DNA of 64,000 bases from Pontederia crassipes (GCA_030549335.1 CM060189.1:28853001-28917000); one strand, 5' to 3'; counted from the stretch's first letter, positions 40,968-53,412 are shown. A program made the numbers and translations. Notes: generated by a model not told the origin, from the letters alone.

Positions 40968-41345
40968 CTCCGGAGACGAGATGTGAGCTGCGAATCTCCC
41001 TGCGCCCCGATCTGCCGCCTTTTCTTTCGCTGCTGCAGAGCGGAGGACGACGCAGAGAGAGATAAAGAGATAGGGAGTAAGAGAAGCGTAGGGCTTCGCC
41101 GCATGGCTTATAATGGTCTTCAGGTAGGTGATCCGTTGGGCGCTTCAAATGTTTGCTGTTGTGGGTGGCGTAGCGGTTCGCGTTGCGAAGGGGGCGGGAA
41201 AAGGCAAGAGGACGGTGTCGATGAGATTTGAACCGTCGATCTAAGGGGCCCGCGGAAAAGTAGCCGTCAGATGGACCTTTCGGTGGGGGGTGGCGAGGGA
41301 CGTGCGGTCACGACAGCGAACCCGAGCTGGCATTAGCGTTCGCAC
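40968..41345 (-). promoter_or_regulatory. Non-coding exon 1 and promoter of actin copy B
   Basis: TATA-like CATTATAAG on the minus strand at 41107-41115. The CT-rich leader exon runs from 40968 to roughly 41080. Upstream motif blocks shared with copy A (GTGCGGTCACGACAGCGAAC near 41302-41321) are in the same order, without the poly-G expansion. Confidence 0.75.
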
Positions 41346-44177
41346 GCGCACGTAAGAGCCACATTCCTCATGGACAACACGAACATGCCAACGTGGTCGT
41401 GATGTATCATCATAATCATATCGTTTTTAATTAAGCAATATATTAATTAATCTGTTAATCAACTAACAATATTTCCTGCAATAGAAAACTAATCAATATG
41501 ATGTTTTTCCACCCAAAAAATCTATACGTGACATGTAAAAGTTTATATATCATTAAAAATAAGATAGTCCTCATGCCCTAACACCCAATGATCTCACGTA
41601 GTTTAAATTTACATGTAAAACTTAAATTAACAATATAGTAATTTTTTATTAGTCAGATAGAAATTTAGAGCGCTATTATCTCAATATTAATTTTGGTGCG
41701 ATGACAGTATATCTCATTGATTGCAGTAATAATATTTCTTTATGAAGAAAAAAAAAAGACACTTCTCAAAATTAAATTAAAAGATGTTTAAGTCTTTATG
41801 ACTTTCATCTCGAAAATGAATAACTTGATGTGGATAGTATTGAAACTAAAGAACTTTCATGCTGATTTTTCATGAACTTGGTAAAAAAAAGTAAAATAAA
41901 AAAATTTCAGAAACTCAAATAGTAACCTTTATAAATAAAATCAATGGCTCATTATTTTTCGTAATTACCTCATATAAAAGGTTTACTGGTAATGCTTCAG
42001 CCCCCAGACCAATTTCTTTGTTTATGTTGTTTAATGGAGAAAACAGGCTTTTTGTACATGTTGGAGAAAACAATAGCAGCTACCTTTTTGCTACAAACGT
42101 GTTGTCAAAAAGTTATTCCACTTGCATTCTTAGAATTTTATATAATGACACATATAATTAGTATTATATTTTGTTGTATATATTTTTTATACATTATTTT
42201 GGATGTCACTAATTCATTACAAGATACGACCAAGATGCTTTCAGTTTTCTTGTTATTACATGGGAACAGAGTTTAGGATTAATTGATAGATGAAATGTGA
42301 GATGTAATTAAAGGTACACGAGAATTTGTGGAAGAAAAATTATCAATGATAATTAGCCATTAAAATAATTTCTCAAAAGAAATGGTCTAAATTAAAACAG
42401 AAGTATATGGCTTGGCCAATAAGATTCATGAAAGATGCTGATAAAGATGGCGATGTTTTCGTAAGTTAAAAGCGGAACAAGAAGAAGATAAAAAAAAATA
42501 AATAGAAAACTAAATTGTACCATGGAAAAACTTTGGTGTGATATTAAATGACATACAACTTAACTAACCTTGATTGACACAATTAATTAATAAGATTGTT
42601 CCTCAAGTCGTTGGAAGCTAATAATTTCAAATTTAATTTTCATTTCCAGATTCGATTTCTGAAATCACTATTTCAATAGGAGAATATTATTTTTCTCTTT
42701 TACGATTTTGAATTAATTAGATGCTAATACTCCAGCAGAAAGTTGCATGGGCATAAAAACACCCAATAACCAAATTTGCCAAATAAAATAACAAATACAA
42801 TAAATGAAGTACAGAAGGAGGGAGAGGGATCGCACGAACACAAAACATCTTAAATCAGATTACGTTTTCGAACGGCGGCGAATCTTTTTGTTATGAAATA
42901 ATGATGATTATAAGATACAAAATAACTTAATCGTCATGAAGTTTATATAAGAAACTTCAATTCAAAATAAAAAATAAAAATTTTAAAATCATTTAGATTC
43001 AAGACATTATCAAGAGAAGATATAAAAAAAATGTGATACCGAAATAAAACTTTCCATAAACCAAACAAATCAATACTGTAATTAGAGAAAAAGTACAAAT
43101 AACAATTTTCGTAATCAAATGGAAGTTCCGAGGAGGAGAAAAGTCTCACAGTCCAAGTTAAGAAAGTTTCCAATTCAAGTATGCAGAATATTCTCGTGCC
43201 GAATTTCACCTATCATAATTAAACGAATTTACCAAGTGATTAAATTTCTATCCACTCTGAATATTAGTTTTTAAGTTATGTATAAGACAACGACTAGCAA
43301 GAGAAAAACACAATGTGAAATATTCAACTACAGCGGGTAGGTTGGTTTTATTTTGAGTATGAGAATTGTTCGCAAAATTCCTTTGGCCACAGGGGTTTGT
43401 GAAAGGGAAGTATATGGTGTCGAACATAATCTTCCTCCACCACATGAAAAGAGTAGAGCATCCAAGGCGTGTCGCAAAAAGAAACATATTACATCCAGCC
43501 ACACAGTATTTCCTTCCACAAGTTGCACTTCGAATTCAAATTTTCACGGTGCAAATTATGAGAAGAATATGATGCCTGTCAACAGTTTTTTGTCGGTTGT
43601 AGAACTATGAGTGATTGTGGATACATGATTTTTTTCTGTTCCAGTGCTATTTATGAATGCAAAACCTGATGCTATGATCTACTTCATCCGTCTATCATTA
43701 GAAGATTGTTATTGCATAAGAAAAGAAAATGGGATAGAGGATAGAAGACCATGCATCAGGAATTGGATGGTCTATCGTTAGATGATTGGTCCTTTCTAAC
43801 TCGATTTCTGAAAGCAGGAATTGGACGTTCAGAGCTTTGTAGTTGAGATGCATGTGGCATTGGAAGAAACCAAGGGTTTATAGCATCTACTGTGGCATCT
43901 CAAAGAATAACAGACTGAATTAACCAACAAGCTAAATTACATTTCTCTTAAAATCATCTGTCATGGTGCAAGCAAACAGAACAATAGATTGATATTATGA
44001 AACATATGATCCAACCATCATTCAAGATGCATTGAGTGAAAAAAAACTGACATAATTGCCATAAGACAACAAATGTTTTATCAATTGTCTGAAATTAGTC
44101 GTAACACCTTTGGCTATATGATGGACTTGACTAGTAGTAACGTAAAAATAACATGCACAAGGCTGAAAATTCAACGT
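41346..44177. other. Intergenic; duplicated actin flank then unrecognised DNA
   Basis: To about 41800 the sequence is alignable with 11870-12310 upstream of copy A. From 41800 to 44177 I see AT-rich DNA. The frames at 41992-42276, 42943-43209 and 43353-43610 have no recognisable domain. Confidence 0.45.
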
Positions 44178-44183
44178 TTTATT
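44178..44183 (-). terminator. Candidate YKT6 polyadenylation signal AATAAA
   Basis: AATAAA on the minus strand, 86 nt past the YKT6 stop codon. Suitable position, but plant poly(A) signals are loose. Confidence 0.35.
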
Positions 44184-44268
44184 AGTAACACAATACATCT
44201 GTCATCCAAATAAGATGAATCTAACCAATGGGTAGAAGCTGCATTAGGGCACCCGACCATGAACCACT

Positions 44269-47200
44269 TCATAGTACAGTACAGCATTGGTTAGTTTTCT
44301 TTGCCTGCTTGTAGAACATCTGCAAAGAGAGAGGCATAAAAAACTATGGCAGTCTGGTTGTGTCGTAATATGCTTTAGAATAATGACATCGGGAGACAAG
44401 CACACATAGTTAGGAAAGAAGAAATGGGAAAGGGAAGCCAATCACTAAGCCTGTATGCAACAAACTGTTAATACCATCTACCACGCTCATTTTAGCTAAC
44501 AGCAAAGACCAACACCAAACAGAGGTGGTGCAGGAAATGCAATTTTTTCACATATGTTAGCTTCCATAGCTCTCTTTTGCCAGTTATGCTGGTACTCAGA
44601 AGAAAAATGAGTATGAACTATCATTGTCAAGTAATTAACTCTGCAATCATTCCTTACCTGTGATGCTGCACTCAGATCTGAACTCTTTTCCACTAAGCTA
44701 TCCAATTTCTCTCCTCGTGCTAGTACACTGTCAATGGTCTTGTGCTACACCATTTTCAAGTAAAAGGTCCAATTAATAAGGTTCTCAGGGAATTTATTAC
44801 CATAACTTCAGAAAAAGTCATTCCAACAAAGTCGAGGAGAAGAACATATTCTGAATTTATTAAAAACAAAATATTCAGAATGTATTTTGAATTTTGAAAC
44901 CCTAACAAAACAACTGTACTACTCATAAATACAAGCAACCACTCAGTTCGGGCGACGCCATTTTTAAAAAAAACTCCGCCTATGTTTTATAGCCGGTCCC
45001 AAGCCCGGATAAAGGAGGAGGGTTGTGTTAGGCCCCGATAGCCAGCGTAAAACCCTGTCGAATCTTATGAACATGGATCAACGAATGGCGTCGTATGATC
45101 CATGTAGCCGACCCCACCTAGTGGGATAAGGCTTTGTTGTTGTTGTTTGTTGTTGATTTAAATTCGATGATCATGCCATTCAATAACCAAGCAGATATGC
45201 ACTATTGTTAGATATATGAACTAAAAATATGTGTTGCTTCGAGTGTACAACACAGAGTACATACTTAAAATATGAATACTCTCTCCTCATTCTATCATTT
45301 AGAAATATGGAAATAAAGAAACAAAAGGAACAATCACATGTGAACTGAAAATATATGATTATTCTACAAATGTATTAAATTTGACAAAGGATTTAATAAA
45401 GAAAGTTACAACAACAACAACAAAGCCTTATCCCACTAGGTGGGGTCGGCTACATGGATCATACGACGTCATATTCGTTGATCCATGTTCATGAGATTCG
45501 ACAGGATTTTACGCTGGCTGTCGGGGCCTAACACAACCCTAAAGAAAGTTAATTATCTAAAAATAAGGCTTTTATCCTATGATGATATTGAATATCATCA
45601 GTCATGCATCTGTAAAGATTGCAACATAGAAACATCAAAGGCGTGTCCCTATCCCTATACTTATAATCACACAAATTTTGGTTCTATGTTGTTTCATATT
45701 AGAAAAGGGAACAAACTTACAAGGATGATTTTAGTCTCATCCAAGTCCCTTTGAATTTTCAATAATTTGTCAGCCTCTGCAGGATCCTGAAACAAAGATA
45801 AGATGAAGATGAAGAATATGAAGCCATGGGAGGAAACATGAAACAGAAAATTCAAATGAATATTTAGATAAAATCTTGGCAGCTAGTTCAGGCACCACAA
45901 AGTACACAATCTTTTTCTACAAGTTGCAGTCAGCAAAAGGATGTCTTTAACGAAAGGTTTGATTGAGTTTCAGAAAAAGATATATTTTCCACAAAACCCA
46001 AACCTGAACTCTGTAAGCGTGTACGGCTGCATCCATGACCTCAACCATTAGGTCTAAATCACTTCTTCAATATATGAATACAACACATTCTAACTCCCCT
46101 TAAAAAGCCAGGTAAAAATAACACGGGCTTCAAACCTGAAATTTTGTCAATGCATCTGTCAGATATGGCCATGGTTGAGTAGCATCATCTTGTATTGATC
46201 TCCACGACTCTCCAAAAATCTTCTGATATTCATCTAGCACCTTGAGGCAATAAATAATTACATAATTAAGTATGAAGCAATTTCCTTTGTGTCAAAACAA
46301 GCATGATAAGACAAGTCAAAATCAACTACGCTACAGCACGATCCACATGAATGAGCTTCAATTTAAAGATGTAGGGAGAAACAAAATCATTCAGTAAACT
46401 ATGACATAACATCAAAGTTACAGTACACCAACCCTAAATCACATGAAAAGTGGACCAGTCCAGTAAAGTGGATAAAAATGTCAAGTACTAATGTTAACAA
46501 CAAGTTGCTTGTTTTGATATATTTTACACAAATGTAGAGACATGAGCCTTTCAGCTTTCAATCATATATGTAGAGGATCCTCACGATGTGTTACACTCAA
46601 AGAATGGATCTTCACAATGAGATCTCACAATATTTGTCAGGATCTAATAATTATCTTTCATGAAATCTCAAGCGCATAAAAATGAGTTCATCTGTTTTAA
46701 TACTCTCCGTATGCATGAACTTACTAAAGAAGATGACTAAATTTACATATCGAGCAGTTCAAGAATCAAACTTATGGTATAACGACGAAATTCAAGAAAA
46801 TTGAGATAAGTTAGTGTAAAGCAAAACAAATCAGGAAGACAAAGAAAATATAACACAAAATCTAATAACCCAATTCAGAGTCAATATGTCTTTCTACATC
46901 TGGACCTAAATTTATGCATGAACTCGTTGAAGAAGATAACTAAATTTATGCATTGAGCTGTTTAAGAATCAAACCTATGGTATCAACAATATCAAATAGA
47001 CGTTGAGATAAGTTAGTTTAAAAAAACAAATAACGGGAATCAGAAAATATAACCCAAAATTTGATAACTCAATTCAGAGTCAATGAGCTTCTCTATGTCT
47101 GGGCCTAGTGTTTTACTCTTTTTTGAGAAGAGTGTTTTAATCTTAACACCTACAGAGATGAACCCTACATTTTTTTTTACGTAAAGTATGTGAGCCAGGT

Positions 47201-50200
47201 GCTCACATCCATTTTTCATTCATTAAAAACCTGTGTATATTACAGATGTCTTTATAGCCTGGCCCACTCACTCCTGCATTTCTAGCTGATATTATAATGT
47301 TAACAATTTTCTCCCTTGAAAATGCATATCATCGCGTTGACAGCAGATTTCCCACAGAGAAATATATTATTTCTAACAAAGATCTTAGGTATATGGATCA
47401 CAGTGGATCCCCCTCAAAAAAAAAAAAAAAAGGATCACAGCAGATAAACTCAATAACTCGTAACCTGCAATCATTAATGGCTCAGTTTTTACAACTAGTA
47501 CGGAGTGATTTCACAAATGGCGTAATGAGAACATATGCAAGCTGAAGAGTACTTTCTTTAGAGAAAGCTGAAGAGTACTTAATATGTTTTGAACAAAAAG
47601 TTTGTTTATTTGAACTCTGCCTCTCTCACAAAATGATGATCTATCTAGTCTAGAGTGATCATGGAAAATAGAGTTGAAAATAAGAGCACATGCACTGTGA
47701 TTATCATAAAAAAATTGTTGCACGATCAATTTGAAGGCCAAGATAGCCAAATAATCTCCCTAATCGTTGTGGCAAGAGCACAATATTATGTTTTTGTGTT
47801 AGAATGAAAAAAAAAACACAGATATAAAATTAGGTCCAAGAAAATACAGAATCTAGTCATTGGTTAAAAATCATCAATGTTTTTTGAAATGAGAAAGAAC
47901 GACTAGCAAGAAGGTAGTCATCCAAGAGCTCCATCAATTAAAAAATCATCAGTGTTGCATGCCACATTTGCATCAGAAAAAACAATAGTGTGAGTCAATC
48001 CACGAGAAAGATATCCATCTCTGTGATTGCAAACTTCTTTTTTTTTCTTTTTTTAGAAGGAAAAGGATGACTACCGAGTTTGGTTTTCATCCTTGGTATA
48101 TCACTAAAAGGAAACATCACATACATGCGGTACGTTCTCCATATGAGAGCGGCAAAAAAGAAGAGTACAAGTACTAGGCAAAACCCCACTCCCAAAGAAG
48201 ATAAAAGATGTGATGTACAATAATATCCACCGGACATCTCTCCCAACAAAAAATAACTTGGTTGTGTCATAGTCAGATGGCCCAGGCACCGGCCAAAGAA
48301 GTCGCCAATGGAACAATATCTAGAAATATGCATGAAAGCTTCCAAATGATTGGTAATATAAGATTGCATGTATTGGGAAACTTGGTTGACAATGAATGTG
48401 ATACCAGAACGAGTGATAATGCAGCAGAAAAGTGCTCCAACCATATTGTGGGAGTGATTGTCAACAAACTTAATATCAGTCTTGAACAACGTGTGTCATA
48501 AAGGAGTAGACTAAACACTGATTTACAATTAACAGGATTAAACATGAGCAATAAATCAACAATATAGTTGTATTGCCTTAATATAGTCTCATTTTTTAAA
48601 GTCTCATTTTTTTAATATGGTCTCATTGATGCCATATCCACTCTAATTTTCAAGAAAAAGCTTGAAGTTTTGAAGATCTTTATTGTGAAACTTCTTATCA
48701 AACCCTTATTGCACATATTGAATCATTTAGGATACACATGGATGACAACAACACAATCTGGTTGGTCATCCTTACCTCAAAAAAAAAAACATTTAGGAGA
48801 ACTACCAGTAAGAATGTGTCAACAAAATCAAAAATGCCCATTGCTTGTAGAAATAAAGACTAATACGCGAGGCACAAGAAAATCCAAATGATATTATAAC
48901 ACCCTGAAAGTTGTGAAACCAACTACGAGAGAATTGTTCAATCCATAAATAGAACGATGTAGTTTACAAGCATATTGAGAGTTGTCCATGGTTTGAGAAC
49001 CAGATGATTATCCGTGTAAACTTTCTCTTAGATTTAACTCTTGTTGTCAAGTAAATGCAAAACCCATCAGCCGTTGAAGCAAAATATAAAATAAGACAAA
49101 CAGTATTAACTTTTGTAATAGAACTAAAGGTTCCAGAAAGTTTTGGTCTAATCAGTTACCGAGTTAAGGTCCCGACAGCCAGCATAAAACCCTGTCGAAT
49201 CTCATGAACATGGATCAACGAATGAGCGGAATGGCGTCGTATGATCCATGTAGCCGACCCCACTTAGTGGGATAAGGCTTTGTTGTTGTTGTTGTTGTTG
49301 TTGTGCAAGTAAGGAATTTAGTGTGTAAGATAAAAGATAATTTAATAATATGGATGACAGAGTAACATTGGTGCTGGAAAAAATCTTAAAGCTTTAAACT
49401 TATCAGTAGTGCTTGAACATGAATATCCATTCAGAACCAATAATGTTTCTTGTAATATGTTGAAGAACAAATTTCCACACATGAATATTATGCATAGTAT
49501 TATTATCATCACGTATGTCATGAATTCATTTAAGGTTGAAAATCAGCACTAACAATAGTGTTGTCAGCATACTTAGATAGAAGAGCGGAGGCACGAGGAC
49601 ATAGATTGTAATAAAGGGTCGAAGCCTATGGAACAACAATAGCATCATGAACAATATATCAAGTACCCAAGGTTCTAATCATATACAAAGTCATAATAGA
49701 GACAATGAAAGCATGTGTCATGTTTTTCCATCAGTTACATCAAAGAAAAGATGAAAAGTAATAAAGTTAACATAAGTCAGGCAATGACATTGTTCGTATA
49801 ATGATAGTTTAGATTAATCTATAAAGGATATCAGAAACTAAGATATCCCAAAGTTAATAAAAGCAGTTTTTTCTCTGGAAATATCTAATGCCACCCAAGA
49901 TGGATAATTAAAAGGAACGTTTTGGTATGAATAAACAAGATCCAACGGGTTTGAGTATCTTTCTTAAGAGTCACTTTAGGTGTTTACAATGGGGTCACAC
50001 GCAGATGCACGTCATTAACTGGGTAACATGGTTTGTTAACAAATGAATCATGAAGGTACAACTGCTTGAAGTAGCAGGTGGAAGCCCCTCAAGAAAATTT
50101 CCATGAAAGCAAAAGCATCTACAGTCGTCAGCTAGCTTGATGATACCAAAACAGGCACATTTTAAGCAATTGATGATAGATGGAAAAATCGGTAACTCAA

Positions 50201-50535
50201 GTACCTTATTTAGGAGTGAAAATGCACTTCGCACAGGATAATGATCATCCATAAATCCAATGACACAGAGACCATTTCTATTGTATGAGTGAACCTTGTA
50301 CTCTGAAAAATAAGTAATAGAATTAGACAGAAAAATATTAGATTGTAAGCTCGCAATATGTTTTATAGCCGGTCCCAAGCCCGGATAAAGGAGGAGGGTT
50401 GTGTTAGGCCCCGACAGCCAGCGTAAAACCCTGTCGAATCTTATGAACATGGATCAACTCGTATGATCCATGTAGCCGACCCCACCTAGTGGGATAAGGC
50501 TTTGTTGTTGTTGTTGTTGTTGTAAGCTCGCAATA

Positions 50536-50580
<45 letters not shown>

Positions 50581-52239
50581 GTATCACCCATATCAAACAA
50601 AGGAATGCAAATATTTGTTTTCCCATCACAACTATTATCAACAACAACAAAGCCTTATCCCACTAGGTGGGGTCGGCTACATGGATCATACGACGCCATT
50701 CCGCTCTATTAGTAACCAAACCTTTCGGTATATTATTCACCAATAGATCTTGCTCTATTAGTTCGCCAAGTGTCCGCCTTGGCCTCCCTCTCCCTCTTTT
50801 AATCGGACTCCAGATTATTTGATCTACTCTTCTTACTGGCGCATCTAATGGTCTTCTCTGAACATGACCAAACCATCTCAAACGATTCTCTACCATTTTC
50901 TCACTAATAGGAGCCACTCCGACTCGTTCACGTATATGGTCATTCCTAATATTATCTAATCTTGTATGACCACACATCCATCTCAACATCCTCATTTCGG
51001 CTACTCCCACTTTACGTTCATGTTGTCCCTTCATAGCCCAACATTCACTACCATATAACACTGCTGGCCTTATAGCAGTACGATAAAATTTTCCTTTAAC
51101 TTTATTGGGTACTTTTCTATCACAGAGAACTCCAGTGGCTTTTCTCCACTTACACCAACCAGCTTGAATTCTATGATTAACATCGTCATCAATCTCACCA
51201 TCTTGTCTTACAATTGATCCTAAATATTTAAACTTTGTCACTTGAAGAATTATATCCTCCCCTAGCCTAACTTTCAAATCGTCTCTAAGATGTTTATTTG
51301 TGAAATTGCTATGCATATATTCTGTTTTATTCCTACTTAAACGAAAATCCTTTGACTCCAACGTATTTCTCCATATTTCCAATTTTGTATTAATCTCTTC
51401 TCTTGAATCCGCTAAAAGTACTATATCATCCGCAAATAGCATGCACTTAGGTACCTTCTCTGTGATACTCTCGGTTATAGCATCACAACTATTATCATAT
51501 ATGTAAATCCAGTGATTTTTTTTTTGAGAGGTAAATCCAGTGAGTTTCCCTTTCCGCTTCCTAATCATTTGCTACCATGGTTGGTTTGCATATCAAATCA
51601 TACACCAAACCATTTGTTTGGTTCGAGCATTATTATTCATACAATAGAGACATGAATTAGACGGAATTCTAGTATATCATAAGGATAACTTTTCTATTTG
51701 TGCTTGGGTGGAAAAAATAAATGGGGTTAGATACGAACAAAAAAGAGGGCAATGGTTCAGATTAGTAATTCATATTGTGAGGAAAAACAATAAAACTGGG
51801 GCAAGACAGAATTGGCGTGTTTGGATTTATTGGGGTGAATAAGACCTTATTCAACTATTTATTCATATACCAAACAGGGATTAAACGAATTGCTAAGGAA
51901 ACGGTCTGGGCTGGATCCAGGGCTCTCAATTCGACGTACCAGACTACTGAGCAATTCATACACATAATTTGACACGCAACTAAAATCCGATGTAATGGCA
52001 TGGAATACGATTGGCAGACCTTCGTGTTGGACGGACTGGCGCTGGCCGGGAGGCGTGCGCTTGGCGACGGTGCGGGCGACGAAGAGGATGAACTCTCTGG
52101 CTGCCGACCGCTGGAAGTACCCGAAGTGGCTGACATCGGAGGCGTTGGCGAGGACCACGGGCTCCCCCGCGCCGGACGACGACGAGGAGGAGTCGCCGCC
52201 GGCGGGGGTCTTGAGGACGAGGAGGGCGGTGATCTTCAT
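44269..52239 (-). CDS. YKT6: YKT6, R-SNARE of the longin family (208 aa)
   Basis: Six exons on the minus strand: 52020-52239 (220 nt), 50205-50302 (98), 46136-46240 (105), 45721-45786 (66), 44658-44744 (87), 44269-44319 (51, stop TGA); total 627 nt, all GT-AG. The N-terminal longin domain begins MKITALLVLK (the family start; an in-frame upstream codon at 52284 is disregarded) and includes HFGYFQRSAAREFI and MDDHYPVRSAFSLLNK. The R-SNARE motif is DETKIILHKTIDSVLARGEK with the zero-layer Arg. The C-terminus NQCCTVL is a double-Cys CaaX box for palmitoylation and prenylation. A Ser/Gly-rich insert (GGDSSSSSSGAG, about residues 14-25) makes it slightly longer than the roughly 199-aa relatives. 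YKT6 acts in fusion at ER, Golgi and vacuole/autophagic membranes. Introns 1, 2 and 4 are enlarged by transposons. Confidence 0.97.
44991..45153 (+). mobile_element. Short RTE-type element in YKT6 intron 4
   Basis: Begins TTTTATAGCCGGTCCCAAGC and ends GATAAGGCTTTGTTGTTG with a TTG tail. It starts at the same internal point as the copy at 50361. No clear TSD was found. Orientation is opposite to YKT6 and to the copy at 45409. Confidence 0.75.
45409..45539 (-). mobile_element. RTE tail in YKT6 intron 4, with 12-bp TSD
   Basis: Minus-strand copy from GGGTTGTGTTAGGCCCCGAC to a TTG tail, 131 bp. Perfect TSD TAAAGAAAGTTA at 45397-45408 and 45540-45551. It is 5'-truncated by about 35-40 bp relative to the copies at 44991 and 50361. 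Confidence 0.85.
46711..47108. repeat. Tandem duplication of about 200 bp in YKT6 intron 2
   Basis: Unit 1 (46711-46913) and unit 2 (46914-47108) both start ATGCATGAACT and share AGAATCAAAC, GAGATAAGTTAG and CAATTCAGAGTCAAT in order. They have clearly diverged. Confidence 0.75.
47990..49140 (-). pseudogene. Ty1/copia reverse transcriptase remnant in YKT6 intron 2
   Basis: Minus-strand translation gives CKLHRSIYGL (about 48975-48945) and, further on, ITFIVNQVSQYMQS (about 48400-48360). Both are copia RT motifs in the right order. Stops and frameshifts are frequent, and no LTRs were identified. Sense matches YKT6. Confidence 0.6.
49169..49302 (+). mobile_element. RTE tail in YKT6 intron 2
   Basis: From GTCCCGACAGCCAGCATAAA to GATAAGGCTTTG and a long TTG tail. 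It contains a small insertion/duplication (GAATGAGCGGAATGGCG). The flanks (GAGTTAAGG and CAAGTAAGG) are only loosely similar, so the TSD is unsure. Confidence 0.75.
50361..50520 (+). mobile_element. 160-bp RTE-derived element with 17-bp TSD in YKT6 intron 1
   Basis: Starts TTTTATAGCCGGTCCCAAGC, ends in a TTG tail, and is flanked by perfect TSDs TGTAAGCTCGCAATATG (50344-50360 and 50521-50537). It has no coding capacity. A 10-bp internal deletion relative to other copies removes part of the AACGAATGGCG stretch. The start point is shared with the copy at 44991. Confidence 0.9.
50535..50579. repeat. (TG)n(TA)n microsatellite
   Basis: Short TG run followed by about 17 TA units, directly beside the TSD of the RTE copy at 50361. 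Confidence 0.9.
50641..51480 (-). mobile_element. RTE LINE, 5'-truncated, with 17-bp TSD
   Basis: 840 bp inserted in YKT6 intron 1. Perfect TSD CATCACAACTATTATCA at 50624-50640 and 51481-51497. The 3' end has the same GATAAGGCTTTGTTG tail as the short copies, identifying it as a source-type element. It contains the C-terminal part of an RT ORF and lies in the same sense as YKT6. Confidence 0.92.
50663..51480 (-). pseudogene. RTE reverse transcriptase, C-terminal part
   Basis: Open on the minus strand from the insertion edge to the stop near 50663. It includes the catalytic box MLFADDIVLLADS, then TKFKYLGSIV, a thumb-like region and RWFGHVQRR near the end. This is typical of plant RTE-clade LINEs. 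The N-terminal RT fingers/palm and the AP endonuclease are missing through 5' truncation. The open frame continues upstream to 51568 only by chance, into target DNA outside the TSD. It is well preserved, so the insertion looks fairly young. Confidence 0.88.
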
Positions 52240-52445
52240 CGTCGTCGCACCGGCCGGCCGAGAAGAAGAAAAGAATACCTTCAAAATTGAGTCTGGTGGT
52301 GGAGGGGGAGGAATAAAGGAAGGAGAAATGAGGGAGACGAATTGGGGGATTTGGGAGGAGGGCAGCGAATTGGGTGCTTCCTTCCCACTCTTCCGCTTTC
52401 TCGGATTCCCACCTTTTTTCTATTCTCCAATAATTTATTTCTTTT
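52240..52445 (-). promoter_or_regulatory. YKT6 5'-UTR and probable core promoter
   Basis: CT-rich on the minus strand next to the start codon, as in many plant leaders, with a CGGCCGGCCGGTGCGACGACG-type GC block just before the ATG. No clear TATA box. Confidence 0.45.
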
Positions 52446-52532
52446 AATGCTACTAGATATTATGTAATCATTTCATCTCTCAATTGCTCAAATTGTGAAT
52501 ATTAATTATAATGTTATTTTATATTGGTTAAG

Positions 52533-52572
<40 letters not shown>

Positions 52573-53412
52573 GCGTTCTAAAAGGATGTTGAGCACATTT
52601 AATTGTTGATTCACAAATAAATGAATTTGATCTGAAATGTCTAAATCATATCGTTTAAAAATATCAATTATTTCGTTAAAATACACTCAGCATCTTTTTC
52701 AAAGTGGTACCTTAATCCTTATTATTATTATACAATTATTACTTTATGGTCCATACATGTATCTTTTGACCATGGGACAGAATAAAAAGAATGCTACTCG
52801 TTGTTATGTATTATTTAGTTCAACTGAAATGAGAAATTAACTGTCAAAATTCAGATGACATCCAGTTAATTATTATACTTACCATGTGTATATGATATTT
52901 AATATCGTATATAAATATATAAATGTGGCCAATTTAAAACGAAAGGGAAAAGTTCGAGGTAATAAAAAAAAGGGTTAAATGATGGGCTTGGACAGATTAA
53001 ATAAGTGAATACGGCAATAGAGCATTCATCAATTGGTATAAGTTTTAGATCCATCAAAATGAAGTAAAGTCAATAGCATAATGCTACAAAGTGTTGTTAC
53101 TACAAAATAACAAATAAAAAAACGTCAATATTATTCAAGATATTCTGATCTAAGATAGTTTTCCTCCTTAGATATGAAGAGGCACACAAGATTCATGGAC
53201 TATAGACCTCTTCATAGCCTCAACACATGCTATTGATATTTTTTTACATCATTGAAGTTGTCAAAATAGTTGGCTTTGAAAAAAGAGTTGCTATTTTTCA
53301 TATAGGTGAAAGAAAAAGAAGCACCATAGACTAGATCTAACCATTCTTTCTCTTCTTAAATTTAGATGGTTTCTTTTCGTTCAATTATATATATATATAT
53401 ATATATATTAAA
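52446..53412. other. Intergenic DNA
   Basis: AT-rich. Includes a TTA microsatellite (52535-52571) and a short TA run near 53387-53408. No gene was recognised. Confidence 0.45.
52535..52571. repeat. (TTA)n microsatellite
   Basis: About 12 TTA units. Confidence 0.95.

Noticed and set aside
51481-51568. N-terminal extension of the RTE reverse transcriptase frame
   Set aside because: The TSD at 51481-51497 marks the insertion edge. Codons beyond it belong to the target intron and are open by chance.
52240-52284. Upstream in-frame start for YKT6
   Set aside because: YKT6 proteins begin MKITALLVLK. The upstream 15 codons lie in the GC/CT-rich leader and have no family support.
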